Assembly (NCBI RefSeq): GCF_019799965.1
Contig: NZ_JABGCJ010000009.1
Location: 55,157-119,156 of the forward strand
From: Modestobacter italicus
GTDB lineage: Bacteria > Actinomycetota > Actinomycetes > Mycobacteriales > Geodermatophilaceae
Direction: 5' to 3'
Length of the DNA: 64,000 bases
Positions 1-6,805 of the stretch are shown in pieces (position 1 is the first letter of the stretch; every line of letters starts with the position of its first letter). Position numbers and translations under genes: made by a program. Under the pieces are notes generated by a model. The model ran no database searches. It saw nothing but the letters and a program-made list of their open reading frames with translations, and was not told where the DNA came from.

Positions 1-419
1 ACCCGGCGCACCGCCAGGTACACCACGCCGACGGTGGCCACGCCCATCAGCGCCTGCGGCACCAGCAGCGACCAGGAGTTCAGGCCGAAGACCCGGACGG
101 CGAGCTCCATGACCCACAGCGAGGCCGGCGGCTTGTCCACGGTGATCGAGTTGGCCGCGTCCGAGGAGCCGTAGAAGAAGGCCACCCAGCTCTCCGACCC
201 GGCCTGCACCGCGGCGGCGTAGAAGGCGTTGGCCCAGCCGGAGGCGGCGAGGTCCCACAGGTACAGCAGGCCGGTGGCCGCCAGCAGGGCGAGCAGCGCC
301 GGGCGCACCCAGCCCGGGTCGTCGTCCCGGCCGCGCACCAGCCGGCGGGCGCGCGAGGTCCGGGCGGCCGGCGCGGGCTGCGCCGCCGGGGGAGTGGGGG
401 TGTCGAGGACGGTGCTCAT
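1..419 (-). CDS. GT39/PMT-family glycosyltransferase, N-terminal part (cut by window edge)
   Basis: The first ~139 residues of an integral-membrane glycosyltransferase; the rest lies beyond base 1. A basic cytoplasmic N-terminus leads into a first transmembrane helix near residues 40-57. A long loop follows with the stretch SSDAANSITVDKPPASLW, typical of actinobacterial dolichyl-phosphate-mannose mannosyltransferase-like (GT39) proteins, where acidic and DKPP-type residues lie near the active site. The family transfers a sugar from a polyprenyl-phosphate donor on the outer face of the membrane. ATG at 417-419 overlaps the TGA of the upstream GT2-GtrA gene (ATGA), so the two are probably translationally coupled and work together: that gene would make and flip the lipid-linked sugar used here. 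Acceptor unknown. Confidence 0.8.
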   Translation of the reverse strand, partial: MSTVLDTPTPPAAQPAPAARTSRARRLVRGRDDDPGWVRPALLALLAATGLLYLWDLAASGWANAFYAAAVQAGSESWVAFFYGSSDAANSITVDKPPASLWVMELAVRVFGLNSWSLLVPQALMGVATVGVVYLAVRR

Positions 420-1708
420 CGGAGGGTCTCCATCGCCGGGACGGCGGGCTCGGGGGTGGCAGCGGTGGTCGGGTGGGTGCGGAAGACCCAGCCGCGCAGG
501 AGCAGGAAGCGCAGCAGGGTCGCCAGTGCGTTGGCGGCGACGAGGAGCAGCACCTCGGTGCCGCGGTCCGGGGTGGGGGTGACCGCGTGCAGGACGGCGA
601 GGGTCCCGCTGGTCAGCGCCAGGCCGAGGCCGAAGACGACCAGGCCCTGCAGCTGGGCGCGGCCGGCGCCGGGGCCGCCGCGGATGCCGAAGGTGATCCG
701 CCGGTTGGCCGCGGTGTTGGCCACCGCGGTGACCAGCAGCGCGATCAGGTTCGCCGGCTGGGCGGCCACGACGGAGCGCAGCAGCACGAACAGCACCAGG
801 TAGGCCAGCGTGGAGAGCACGCCGATGGTGGCGAACCGGACCAGCTGGCCGAACAGCCCGGCCGGCACCCCGGGCACCGGGTCGGCCAGCGGCCCGGGCA
901 GGGGGCCGCGGCCCAGCTGGGCGCGCAGCTCGGCGACCGGCAGCCGGCCGGTGGTGAACGCGCGCAGCATCCGGGCGATCCCGGCGAGGTCGGCCCTGGC
1001 GGTGGCCACGATGTCGACCCGGCTGTCCGGGTCGTCGACCCAGTCGACCGGCACCTCGTGGATCCGCAGGCCGCTGCGCTCGGCGAGCACCAGCAGCTCG
1101 GTGTCGAAGAACCAGCCGGTGTCCTCCACCAGCGGCAGCAGCCGGGTGGCCACGTCGGCGCGGATCGCCTTGAAGCCGCACTGGGCGTCGGAGAGCCGGG
1201 TGGCCAGGGCGCCGCGGAGCAGCAGGTTGTAGCCGCGGGAGATGAGCTCGCGCTTGGCGCCGCGCACCACCCGGGACGACGCCGCCAGCCGGGTGCCGAT
1301 CGCCAGGTCGGAGTGGCCGCTGATCAGCGGGGCGACCAGCGGCAGCAGGGCGGCCAGGTCGGTGGACAGGTCGACGTCCATGTAGACCAGCACCGGTGCG
1401 TCCGAGCCGAGCCAGGCCGTGCGCAGCGCGCGGCCCCGGCCGGGGTCGGGCAGCACCAGGACCTCGATGCCGGGCAGCTCGGCGGCGACCCGGCGGGCCA
1501 CGGCGACCGTGCCATCGGTGCTGGCGTTCTCCGCGACGGTGATCCGGAACGGGTAGGGGAGCTGGGTGCTGAGGTGGTGGTGCAGCCGGCGCAGGCACGG
1601 CTCCAGGTCGGCCTCCTCGTCGTGCACGGGGACGACGACGTCGATGACCGGGTGCAGCGGGGAGGCGTCGCCGGAGGGCGCGGCGGTGCCCAGGGGGAGC
1701 GGTGGCAT
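416..1708 (-). CDS. Bifunctional GT2 glycosyltransferase (DPM1-like) fused to a GtrA domain
   Basis: 430 aa in two parts. Residues ~20-250 form a GT-A fold GT2 domain of the dolichyl-phosphate mannose/glucose synthase type: DVVVPVHDEEADLEPCLRRL at the start, AENASTDGT for nucleotide binding, and MDVDLSTD carrying the metal-binding acidic residues. Residues ~285-415 form a four-helix GtrA membrane domain (QLVRFATIGVLSTLAYL; AVANTAANRRITFG). GT2 enzymes of this class load a sugar from a nucleotide donor onto polyprenyl phosphate, and GtrA proteins are proposed to move the lipid-linked sugar across the membrane. Fusion of both steps, coupled by ATGA overlap to the GT39 gene, implies a complete supply route for extracytoplasmic glycosylation. 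The specific sugar is not readable from sequence. Confidence 0.88.
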   Translation of the reverse strand: MPPLPLGTAAPSGDASPLHPVIDVVVPVHDEEADLEPCLRRLHHHLSTQLPYPFRITVAENASTDGTVAVARRVAAELPGIEVLVLPDPGRGRALRTAWLGSDAPVLVYMDVDLSTDLAALLPLVAPLISGHSDLAIGTRLAASSRVVRGAKRELISRGYNLLLRGALATRLSDAQCGFKAIRADVATRLLPLVEDTGWFFDTELLVLAERSGLRIHEVPVDWVDDPDSRVDIVATARADLAGIARMLRAFTTGRLPVAELRAQLGRGPLPGPLADPVPGVPAGLFGQLVRFATIGVLSTLAYLVLFVLLRSVVAAQPANLIALLVTAVANTAANRRITFGIRGGPGAGRAQLQGLVVFGLGLALTSGTLAVLHAVTPTPDRGTEVLLLVAANALATLLRFLLLRGWVFRTHPTTAATPEPAVPAMETLR

Positions 1709-1837
1709 GCAGTGACCGTCGGGTCACTGGCTGGTGGCGGGCACAGCCCTGGCTACGCGCGGGCTGTGAGTGCTCGGTGGCCGCCGACACGTCCCGACCG
1801 GGTGTGGTCGACGTCGTCGCGGGGGTAGCCGGTCGGC

Positions 1838-2776
1838 ATGAGAGCAGTCGGAGTGACGGAGTTCGGCGGGCCGGAGGCCCTGCACCTGGTCGACGTCCCG
1901 GCCGAGCCGCTGGGCCCGGGCCAGGTGCGGGTGCGGGTGAGCTCGGCGACGGTCAACCCGACCGACACCTACTCGCGGAACGGCACCTACGCCCAGCGTG
2001 ACCCGATGAAGGAGTTCCCCTACGTGCCGGGGATGGACGTCGCCGGGGTGCTGGCCGAGGTGGGCGAGGGCGTGGAGCTCGGCATCGAGGTCGGTGAGCG
2101 GGTGATGGGCGTCGTCGTCCCGACCGGTGCGCACGGCGGCTACCGCGAGGACGTCGTCCTGCCCGCGGCGTCGGTGGCCCGGGTGCCGGCCGGGGCGAGT
2201 GACGTGGAGGCGTCGACGCTGCCGATGAACGGGCTCACCGCCCGGATGGCGCTGGACGCGATGGCCCTGCAGCCGGGCCAGGTGCTCGCGGTGACCGGGG
2301 CGGCCGGGGCGTTCGGCGGCTACGTCGTCCAGCTGGCCAAGGCCGAGGGGCTCACCGTGGTCGCCGACGCCAAGGCCGAGGACGAGGAGCTGGTGCGCGG
2401 CCTGGGCGCCGACGTCGTCGTCCGGCGCGGGGACGACGTCGCCGAGCGGATCCGGGAGCAGTACCCCGACGGGGTCGACGGGCTGGCCGACGGCTCGGTG
2501 CAGGACGCCGCCGTGCTGCCCGCGGTCAAGGACGGCGGCGCGGTGACCACCGTGCGGGGCTACCGCGGCGACGGGCAGCGCGGCCTGCGGGTGTTCCCGG
2601 TGCTGGTGCGCGACTACAGCGAGGAGCCCGGCGCGCTCGACGGGCTGCGCGAGCAGGTGGAGCAGGGCGTGCTCACCCTGCGGGTTGCGCAGACCTTCCC
2701 GGCCGCGGACGCCGCGGAGGCACACCGCCGGCTGGAGGCCGGTGGCGTGCGCGGGCGGCTGGTCCTCACCTTCTGA
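1838..2776 (+). CDS. NADP-dependent MDR oxidoreductase (quinone-reductase type)
   Basis: 312 aa, the normal length for zinc-free medium-chain reductases. The N-terminal GroES-like domain starts MRAVGVTEFGGPEALHLVDV and contains VNPTDTYSRNG and PGMDVAGVLAEVGEGVE. The Rossmann fold starts near residue 145 with VTGAAGAFGGYVVQLAK, the NADPH-binding AxGxxG/A motif. The Cys/His zinc ligands of alcohol dehydrogenases are absent, which favours NADPH:quinone (or enone) reductase activity; the true substrate is unknown. The ATG at 1838 follows 'ggggtagccggtcggc', with no strong Shine-Dalgarno. It is divergent from the glycosyltransferase pair, and the 129-bp gap presumably holds both promoters. The serine-repeat gene follows 20 bp downstream on the same strand. 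Confidence 0.9.
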   Translation: MRAVGVTEFGGPEALHLVDVPAEPLGPGQVRVRVSSATVNPTDTYSRNGTYAQRDPMKEFPYVPGMDVAGVLAEVGEGVELGIEVGERVMGVVVPTGAHGGYREDVVLPAASVARVPAGASDVEASTLPMNGLTARMALDAMALQPGQVLAVTGAAGAFGGYVVQLAKAEGLTVVADAKAEDEELVRGLGADVVVRRGDDVAERIREQYPDGVDGLADGSVQDAAVLPAVKDGGAVTTVRGYRGDGQRGLRVFPVLVRDYSEEPGALDGLREQVEQGVLTLRVAQTFPAADAAEAHRRLEAGGVRGRLVLTF

Positions 2777-2796
2777 GCACGGTAGGAACTCACCCC

Positions 2797-3099
2797 ATGA
2801 GCAGACGCCGGCGGCGGGGCCGCTCGTTGTGGTCGCGGGGCTCCTTGTGGTCGATCGGCTCGAGCGGGTCGGTGCTCTCGATCGGCAGCGCCGGGTCGGT
2901 GCTGTCGATCGGCAGCATCGGCTCGTTCGGCTCGGTGCTGAGCCTGGGGTCGAGCAGCTCGATCGGCTCGGTCGGGTCGTGGCTGTCGATCGGCTCGGCG
3001 TTGTCGGGGCGGTCGCTCTGGTCGGTGCTGTCCTGGGACTCGCGGCGGGCGGTCCGCTCCGCGGGGGACAGCTCGTGCTGCGCGCCGGAGGCCGCCTGA
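2797..3099 (+). CDS. Small low-complexity protein with serine at every third residue
   Basis: 100 aa, function unknown. A basic start (MSRRRRRGR) is followed by an unbroken run in which residues 10, 13, 16 and so on up to 82 are all serine: 25 consecutive period-3 serines. The intervening positions alternate mainly between Ile-Gly, Val-Leu, Ala-Gly and Leu-Trp, giving a near-repeat SVLSIGSxG. The last ~15 residues are ordinary and contain a Cys-Cys pair. No signal peptide and no convincing transmembrane helix is seen. A three-residue period could suit a polyproline-II-like bundle or a beta-solenoid, but this is inference. It lies 20 bp after an MDR reductase gene and converges with the AlkD-like gene, whose stop is 2 bp away. 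The start is chosen because the whole repeat lies in this frame; 'aggaac' is only a weak RBS. Confidence 0.6.
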   Translation: MSRRRRRGRSLWSRGSLWSIGSSGSVLSIGSAGSVLSIGSIGSFGSVLSLGSSSSIGSVGSWLSIGSALSGRSLWSVLSWDSRRAVRSAGDSSCCAPEAA

Positions 3100-3101
3100 C
3101 C

Positions 3102-3785
3102 TCACCGGTCCAGGTGCTTGGCGGCCTCGCGGCGGGACAGCGGGCTGAGCTCGTGCTCGGCGAGGAAGCGGCGCACCCACTCCGGGTCGGTCTTGGCCAG
3201 GTCGCGCAGCGCCCAGCCGATCGCCTTGCGGACGAAGAACTCCGGGTCGCCGGCGTTGACCTCGATGACCTCGGCGAGCAGGGCGGTGTCGGTGCGCTGT
3301 CTCGCGCCCAGCTGGGCGGTGACCGCGCCGCGCCGGAGCCACCGGTCGGGGCTGCGGGCCCAGCCCTGGAGGACCGGCCGGAGCTGCGCCGGGTGGGCGA
3401 GCAGCAGGTCACGGACCCGGGGCTGGACGCCGTCGACCAGGTCCCACCACGCGCCGGTGGTGATCATCTCCTCGTACAGCGGCAGCAGCTCCAGTGCGCC
3501 GCGGGCCATCGGCAGGCCGGTGAGCGCGATGGCCGCGTGCCGTTCCTCCCGGGCGGCTGCCTCCCGCCACAGGGTGCGCGCCGACCGGTCGAGCTCGGCG
3601 AGCGTCGCCGGTGGGTGCGCGGCCGCGGCGTCCCGGACGTGCCGGCGGACGTCGGGCAGCCGCACGCCGAGGCAGGGCTCGTCCGTCTTCAGGTAGGCCT
3701 GCATGCCGCGGCCCCGCTCCGGGTCGCCGTCCGCGCGCAGCGCCGCCCGGACGGCGCTGACCAGCCCGGACCCCGGCGTCGCCAT
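3102..3785 (-). CDS. DNA alkylation repair protein, AlkD-like HEAT-repeat glycosylase
   Basis: 227 aa, the size of AlkC/AlkD-family proteins. Helical HEAT-like repeats run throughout. The family signature is visible in YEEMITTGAWWDLVDGVQ (the WWD-x-VD motif lining the DNA groove, with the Asp that AlkD uses) and DPEFFVRKAIGWALRDLAK. AlkD-type enzymes excise positively charged N3/N7-alkylpurines without flipping the base. The frame extends upstream to 3896, but ATG 3783-3785 is preferred because family proteins begin shortly before the (V)RAALR helix and the extra 37 residues look non-coding and overlap the next gene's promoter. Convergent with the serine-repeat gene; divergent from the TPP enzyme. 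Confidence 0.85.
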   Translation of the reverse strand: MATPGSGLVSAVRAALRADGDPERGRGMQAYLKTDEPCLGVRLPDVRRHVRDAAAAHPPATLAELDRSARTLWREAAAREERHAAIALTGLPMARGALELLPLYEEMITTGAWWDLVDGVQPRVRDLLLAHPAQLRPVLQGWARSPDRWLRRGAVTAQLGARQRTDTALLAEVIEVNAGDPEFFVRKAIGWALRDLAKTDPEWVRRFLAEHELSPLSRREAAKHLDR

Positions 3786-3883
3786 GCGCGCATCCTGCCG
3801 CAGCCGGATCGCCGTGGGGGAGTGCCCGTGCCAGGCTGCCGGGGAGGCCGCCCACCGGTGTGCGGCGCGACGTGGGAGGCGAC

Positions 3884-5422
3884 GTGAACGGCGCACAGGC
3901 AGTGATCCGCACCCTGGTCGGCGGCGGGGTGGACGTCTGCTTCGCCAACCCCGGCACCTCGGAGATGCACTTCGTCGCAGCGCTCGACGACGTGCCGGAG
4001 ATGCGGGCGGTGCTGACCCTGTTCGAGGGCGTCGCCACCGGTGCGGCCGACGGGTACGCCCGGATGACCGGCTCGCCGGCGGCCACCCTCCTGCACCTGG
4101 GGCCGGGCATGGGCAACGGGATCGCCAACCTGCACAACGCCCGACGTGCCCGGACCCCGCTGGTCAACGTCGTCGGCGACCACGCGCTGACCCACAAGCG
4201 GCTGGACGCCCCGCTGGAGTCCGACATCGACGCGCTGGCCGGCACGGTCTCCGGCTGGGTGCGGCGCTCCCTGGCCACCAGCCAGGTGGGCGCCGACACC
4301 GCCGACGCCGTCGCCGCGGCCACACGGGGCCAGGTCGCCACGCTGGTGCTGCCCGCCGACGTCTCCTGGAGCGAGGGCGGTGCGCGGGCCGCCGTCCCGG
4401 CCCGGCGTCCCACGCCGCAGGTGCCGGCGGCCGTCGTCGAGGAGATCGCCGGCGTGCTCGGCGGCTCGACGGTGCTGTTCCTCGGCGGCGACGCGGTGCT
4501 GGAGCCCGGGCTACGGGCCGCTGCCCAGGTCGCCGCGGGCACCGGCACCCGGCTGCTGTCCCAGCGGTCACCGGCGCGGATGCAGCGCGGGGCGGGGCTG
4601 CCCGATGTGCTCAAGCTGCCCTATCCGCCCGAGAGCGCCCGCAAGCAGCTGGACGGCGTACGGCACCTGGTGCTGGTCGGCGCCGCCGAGCCGGTGGCGT
4701 TCTTCGGTTACCCCGGCATGGACGGCCGGCTGGTGCCCGACGACTGCACCGTGCACGTGCTCACCACCCCGGCCGAGGACGGCGTCGCGGCGCTGCAGGC
4801 CTTGGCCGAGCTGGCCGCACCGGACGCCACTCCGCAGGTGGCGCAGGCCCGCCGTCCGGAGCTGCCCACCGGGGAGCTGGACACCAGGGCCCTCGCCGAG
4901 GTGGTCGGCGCGCTGCTGCCGGAGCGGGCGATCGTGGTCGACGAGGCGCTGACGAGCGGCCACTTCCTGCCCACGGCGACGGTCGGGTCGCCGGCGCACG
5001 ACTGGCTGACCCTCACCGGCGGCGCGATCGGCCAGGGCATGCCGGTGGCCACCGGTGCCGCGGTGGCCTGCCCGGACCGGCCGGTGGTCTCGCTGCAGGC
5101 CGACGGCAGCGCGATGTACACGATCCAGGCGCTGTGGACCCAGGCCCGCGAGGGGCTCGACGTCACCACGGTCATCTGCGACAACAGCGCCTACGCGATC
5201 CTCGCCGGGGAGCTGGCGGCCGTCGGGGCGGCCGGCGGGGGAGAACGGGCCGGCAAGCTGCTGGACCTGGGCGGTCCGGCGCTGGACTTCGTGGCGCTGG
5301 CCACCGGGATGGGCGTGCCGGCCACCCGGGCCACCACCGCCGAGGAGCTGGCCGAGCAGTTCCGCACCGCGCTGGTCGAGCCCGGCCCGCACCTGATCGA
5401 CGCGGTGCTGCCACGCGGCTGA
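3884..5422 (+). CDS. Thiamine-diphosphate enzyme (acetolactate synthase / benzoylformate decarboxylase-like)
   Basis: About 512 aa, three-domain TPP enzyme: PYR domain (CFANPGTSEMHFVAAL, and LFEGVATGAADGYAR with the catalytic glutamate that activates TPP), central FAD/NAD-like domain, and C-terminal PP domain (GGAIGQGMPVATGAAVA, then QADGSAMYTIQALWTQAREG). The Mg/TPP motif reads ADG rather than GDG at its first position, but the DGS-aromatic-IQALWTA stretch matches the benzoylformate-decarboxylase side of the family better than biosynthetic IlvB. No ilvN or ilvC lies nearby, so a catabolic 2-oxoacid decarboxylase or ligase is more likely than branched-chain biosynthesis. GTG 3884 is chosen because GGAGG lies just upstream (3875-3879); the frame also opens at GTG 3860. 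Confidence 0.85.
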   Translation: MNGAQAVIRTLVGGGVDVCFANPGTSEMHFVAALDDVPEMRAVLTLFEGVATGAADGYARMTGSPAATLLHLGPGMGNGIANLHNARRARTPLVNVVGDHALTHKRLDAPLESDIDALAGTVSGWVRRSLATSQVGADTADAVAAATRGQVATLVLPADVSWSEGGARAAVPARRPTPQVPAAVVEEIAGVLGGSTVLFLGGDAVLEPGLRAAAQVAAGTGTRLLSQRSPARMQRGAGLPDVLKLPYPPESARKQLDGVRHLVLVGAAEPVAFFGYPGMDGRLVPDDCTVHVLTTPAEDGVAALQALAELAAPDATPQVAQARRPELPTGELDTRALAEVVGALLPERAIVVDEALTSGHFLPTATVGSPAHDWLTLTGGAIGQGMPVATGAAVACPDRPVVSLQADGSAMYTIQALWTQAREGLDVTTVICDNSAYAILAGELAAVGAAGGGERAGKLLDLGGPALDFVALATGMGVPATRATTAEELAEQFRTALVEPGPHLIDAVLPRG

Positions 5423-5428
5423 GTCGTT

Positions 5429-5469
5429 CGGTGCAGTCGCTGTAACCACTGGTTGCCGGGGCTGCACCG
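5429..5469 (+). terminator. Hairpin after the TPP-enzyme gene
   Basis: Arms cggtgcag (5429-5436) and ctgcaccg (5462-5469) pair perfectly, with a nested smaller stem (gtaacc at 5442 with ggttgc at 5451). It lies just after the TGA at 5422 with no clear U-tract, as is usual for actinobacterial terminators. Confidence 0.45.
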
Positions 5470-5552
5470 AGCCGCCGTCCGCTGGTCGCGCCCCGACGTT
5501 TCTCGATGATCAACGCCGGGCACCTCCCGTCCACCAACCGAGGAGGACCCCC

Positions 5553-6101
5553 GTGGACACCTGGCTGATCGTCGTCATCGTCGTGGCCGTGCTGGTCGTG
5601 CTGGCGCTCATCGCCCTGGCCATCGTCAAGCGCGGCGGCGCGAGCAAGGAGCGCAAGCGCGAGCAGGCGCGCGACCACCTGCAGGAGGCCCAGGTGCTCT
5701 CCGCCCGGGCGGAGAAGGACCAGGCGCTCGCCGACGAGCAGGCCGCCCGGGCCCGCCGGGAGCGGGCCGAGGTCGAGGAGCGCACCGCGTTGGCCGAGCG
5801 GGAGGCGCGGGAGCGCGCCGCGCAGGCGCAGCAGGAGCGGTCGCAGGCTGCCGAGCTGAAGGCCAAGGCGGAGAAGCTCGCCCCGGGGCTGGCGCAGTCC
5901 GACGGTCGGCACGCCCGCCAGGAGGAGGACGCCCAGCACGGCGGCGCCCGGCACGACGAGGGGCACGCGGTCGGGCACCAGGACGGGACCGTGCACCAGG
6001 ACGCCGGCGTGCACCAGGACGCCGCCGTGCACCAGGACGCCGCTGTGAGCGAGGACGAGAACGTGCGCCGGGGCGGGGCGAACGGCGCCACCCGCGCCTG
6101 A
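5553..6101 (+). CDS. Membrane-anchored coiled-coil protein with His-Gln-Asp repeat tail
   Basis: 182 aa, family not recognised. Residues ~4-25 form one strong N-terminal transmembrane helix (WLIVVIVVAVLVVLALIALA) followed by a basic stop-transfer KRGGASKERKR. Residues ~30-115 are a long Glu/Arg/Ala-rich heptad region, almost certainly a coiled coil. The tail carries a six-residue repeat, VHQDAG-VHQDAA-VHQDAA, preceded by GHQDGT, so His-Gln-Asp recurs four times; this could bind metal, but that is inference. GTG 5553 has a good Shine-Dalgarno (aggaggac). Monocistronic, closed by a strong hairpin at 6114. The likely topology has the coiled coil and tail in the cytoplasm. Confidence 0.8.
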   Translation: MDTWLIVVIVVAVLVVLALIALAIVKRGGASKERKREQARDHLQEAQVLSARAEKDQALADEQAARARRERAEVEERTALAEREARERAAQAQQERSQAAELKAKAEKLAPGLAQSDGRHARQEEDAQHGGARHDEGHAVGHQDGTVHQDAGVHQDAAVHQDAAVSEDENVRRGGANGATRA

Positions 6102-6113
6102 CCGTTCTGCCCT

Positions 6114-6152
6114 CGACGGGCCGTCTCCCCGATGCGGGGAGACGGCCCGTCG
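6114..6152 (+). terminator. Strong hairpin terminator
   Basis: A perfect 17-bp stem (6114-6130 with 6136-6152) and a 5-nt loop directly follow the stop of the coiled-coil gene. No T-run follows. Confidence 0.75.
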
Positions 6153-6228
6153 TGCGTCCGGTCTCCCTCGTCCGAGGGATGATGGTGAACCGCCGGATTG
6201 TGAGCAACCGAAGGCGGGCAGTCATAAG

Positions 6229-6244
6229 TCAAGCGTTCAACCAC
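6229..6244 (+). promoter_or_regulatory. TCAA-N4-TCAAC direct repeat upstream of lipoprotein gene
   Basis: The sequence tcaagcgttcaaccac lies 13 bp before ATG 6258. It matches 14 of 16 bases of the element at 58000-58015 before yceI, and the flanking 'ggagt' ribosome-binding region is also alike. A -10-like cataag (6223-6228) overlaps its left edge. Possible shared operator; see findings. Confidence 0.45.
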
Positions 6245-6257
6245 TCAAGGAGTCGTC

Positions 6258-6662
6258 ATGGCTGCTCGTCTCGTCCGCACCGCTCTCGCCGCCGCCGTCC
6301 TCACCGGGACCTTCGGGCTCAGCGCCTGCGGCGCCACCGACGCCGACGCCGGGGCGTCGGCGGCCGAGACCCAGCTGGCGCGCAACGACCACGCCCACGA
6401 CCTCGCCGCGGCACAGCGGGCCACACTGGTCCCGGTCGCCACCCGGCTCGAGCTGCTCGAGCGGGAGAAGCAGCGGGCCCTGCTGGCCGGCGCGGCCGTC
6501 ACCGACGTGGAGCAGCGGATCGGCGTCCACCGCGACCTGGCCGCGTCGATCGAGTCGGCGCCGTCGGCGGAGGTGGTCCGGGTGCTGGTCGACGAGTCCG
6601 GCCTGGAGCTGGGCCCGGCCCTGGACGACTCAGCCGTGCCCACCGCCGTCGCCACCGACTGA
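6258..6662 (+). CDS. Small putative lipoprotein, DUF305-like look but unassigned
   Basis: 134 aa. A type II signal peptide is visible: basic MAARLVR, a hydrophobic stretch, and lipobox LSAC with the modified Cys near residue 24. The mature part is helical, Glu/Ala/Leu-rich, and contains a HAHD cluster close to the membrane anchor, which might bind metal. No family is assigned with confidence. ATG 6258 follows aaggag at a good distance. The gene is preceded by a TCAA-N4-TCAAC motif shared with the yceI promoter, suggesting co-regulation with the organic-peroxide or lipid-related MarR system at 57.4 kb. It lies upstream of the Tad operon but is separated from it by 143 bp. Confidence 0.75.
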   Translation: MAARLVRTALAAAVLTGTFGLSACGATDADAGASAAETQLARNDHAHDLAAAQRATLVPVATRLELLEREKQRALLAGAAVTDVEQRIGVHRDLAASIESAPSAEVVRVLVDESGLELGPALDDSAVPTAVATD

Positions 6663-6805
6663 CCCCGCCCGCGGGGCCGGTCGCCTGATCGGGTGAACCG
6701 CCGGGTGAGAGCGTCACGCTTCGTCCACAGGGCGCCCCGCGAGACCGCTCAATCCCCTTACAGTCACTGGACTCAATCGTCCGATGGCTGGTCAGCGGGG
6801 GTGTC

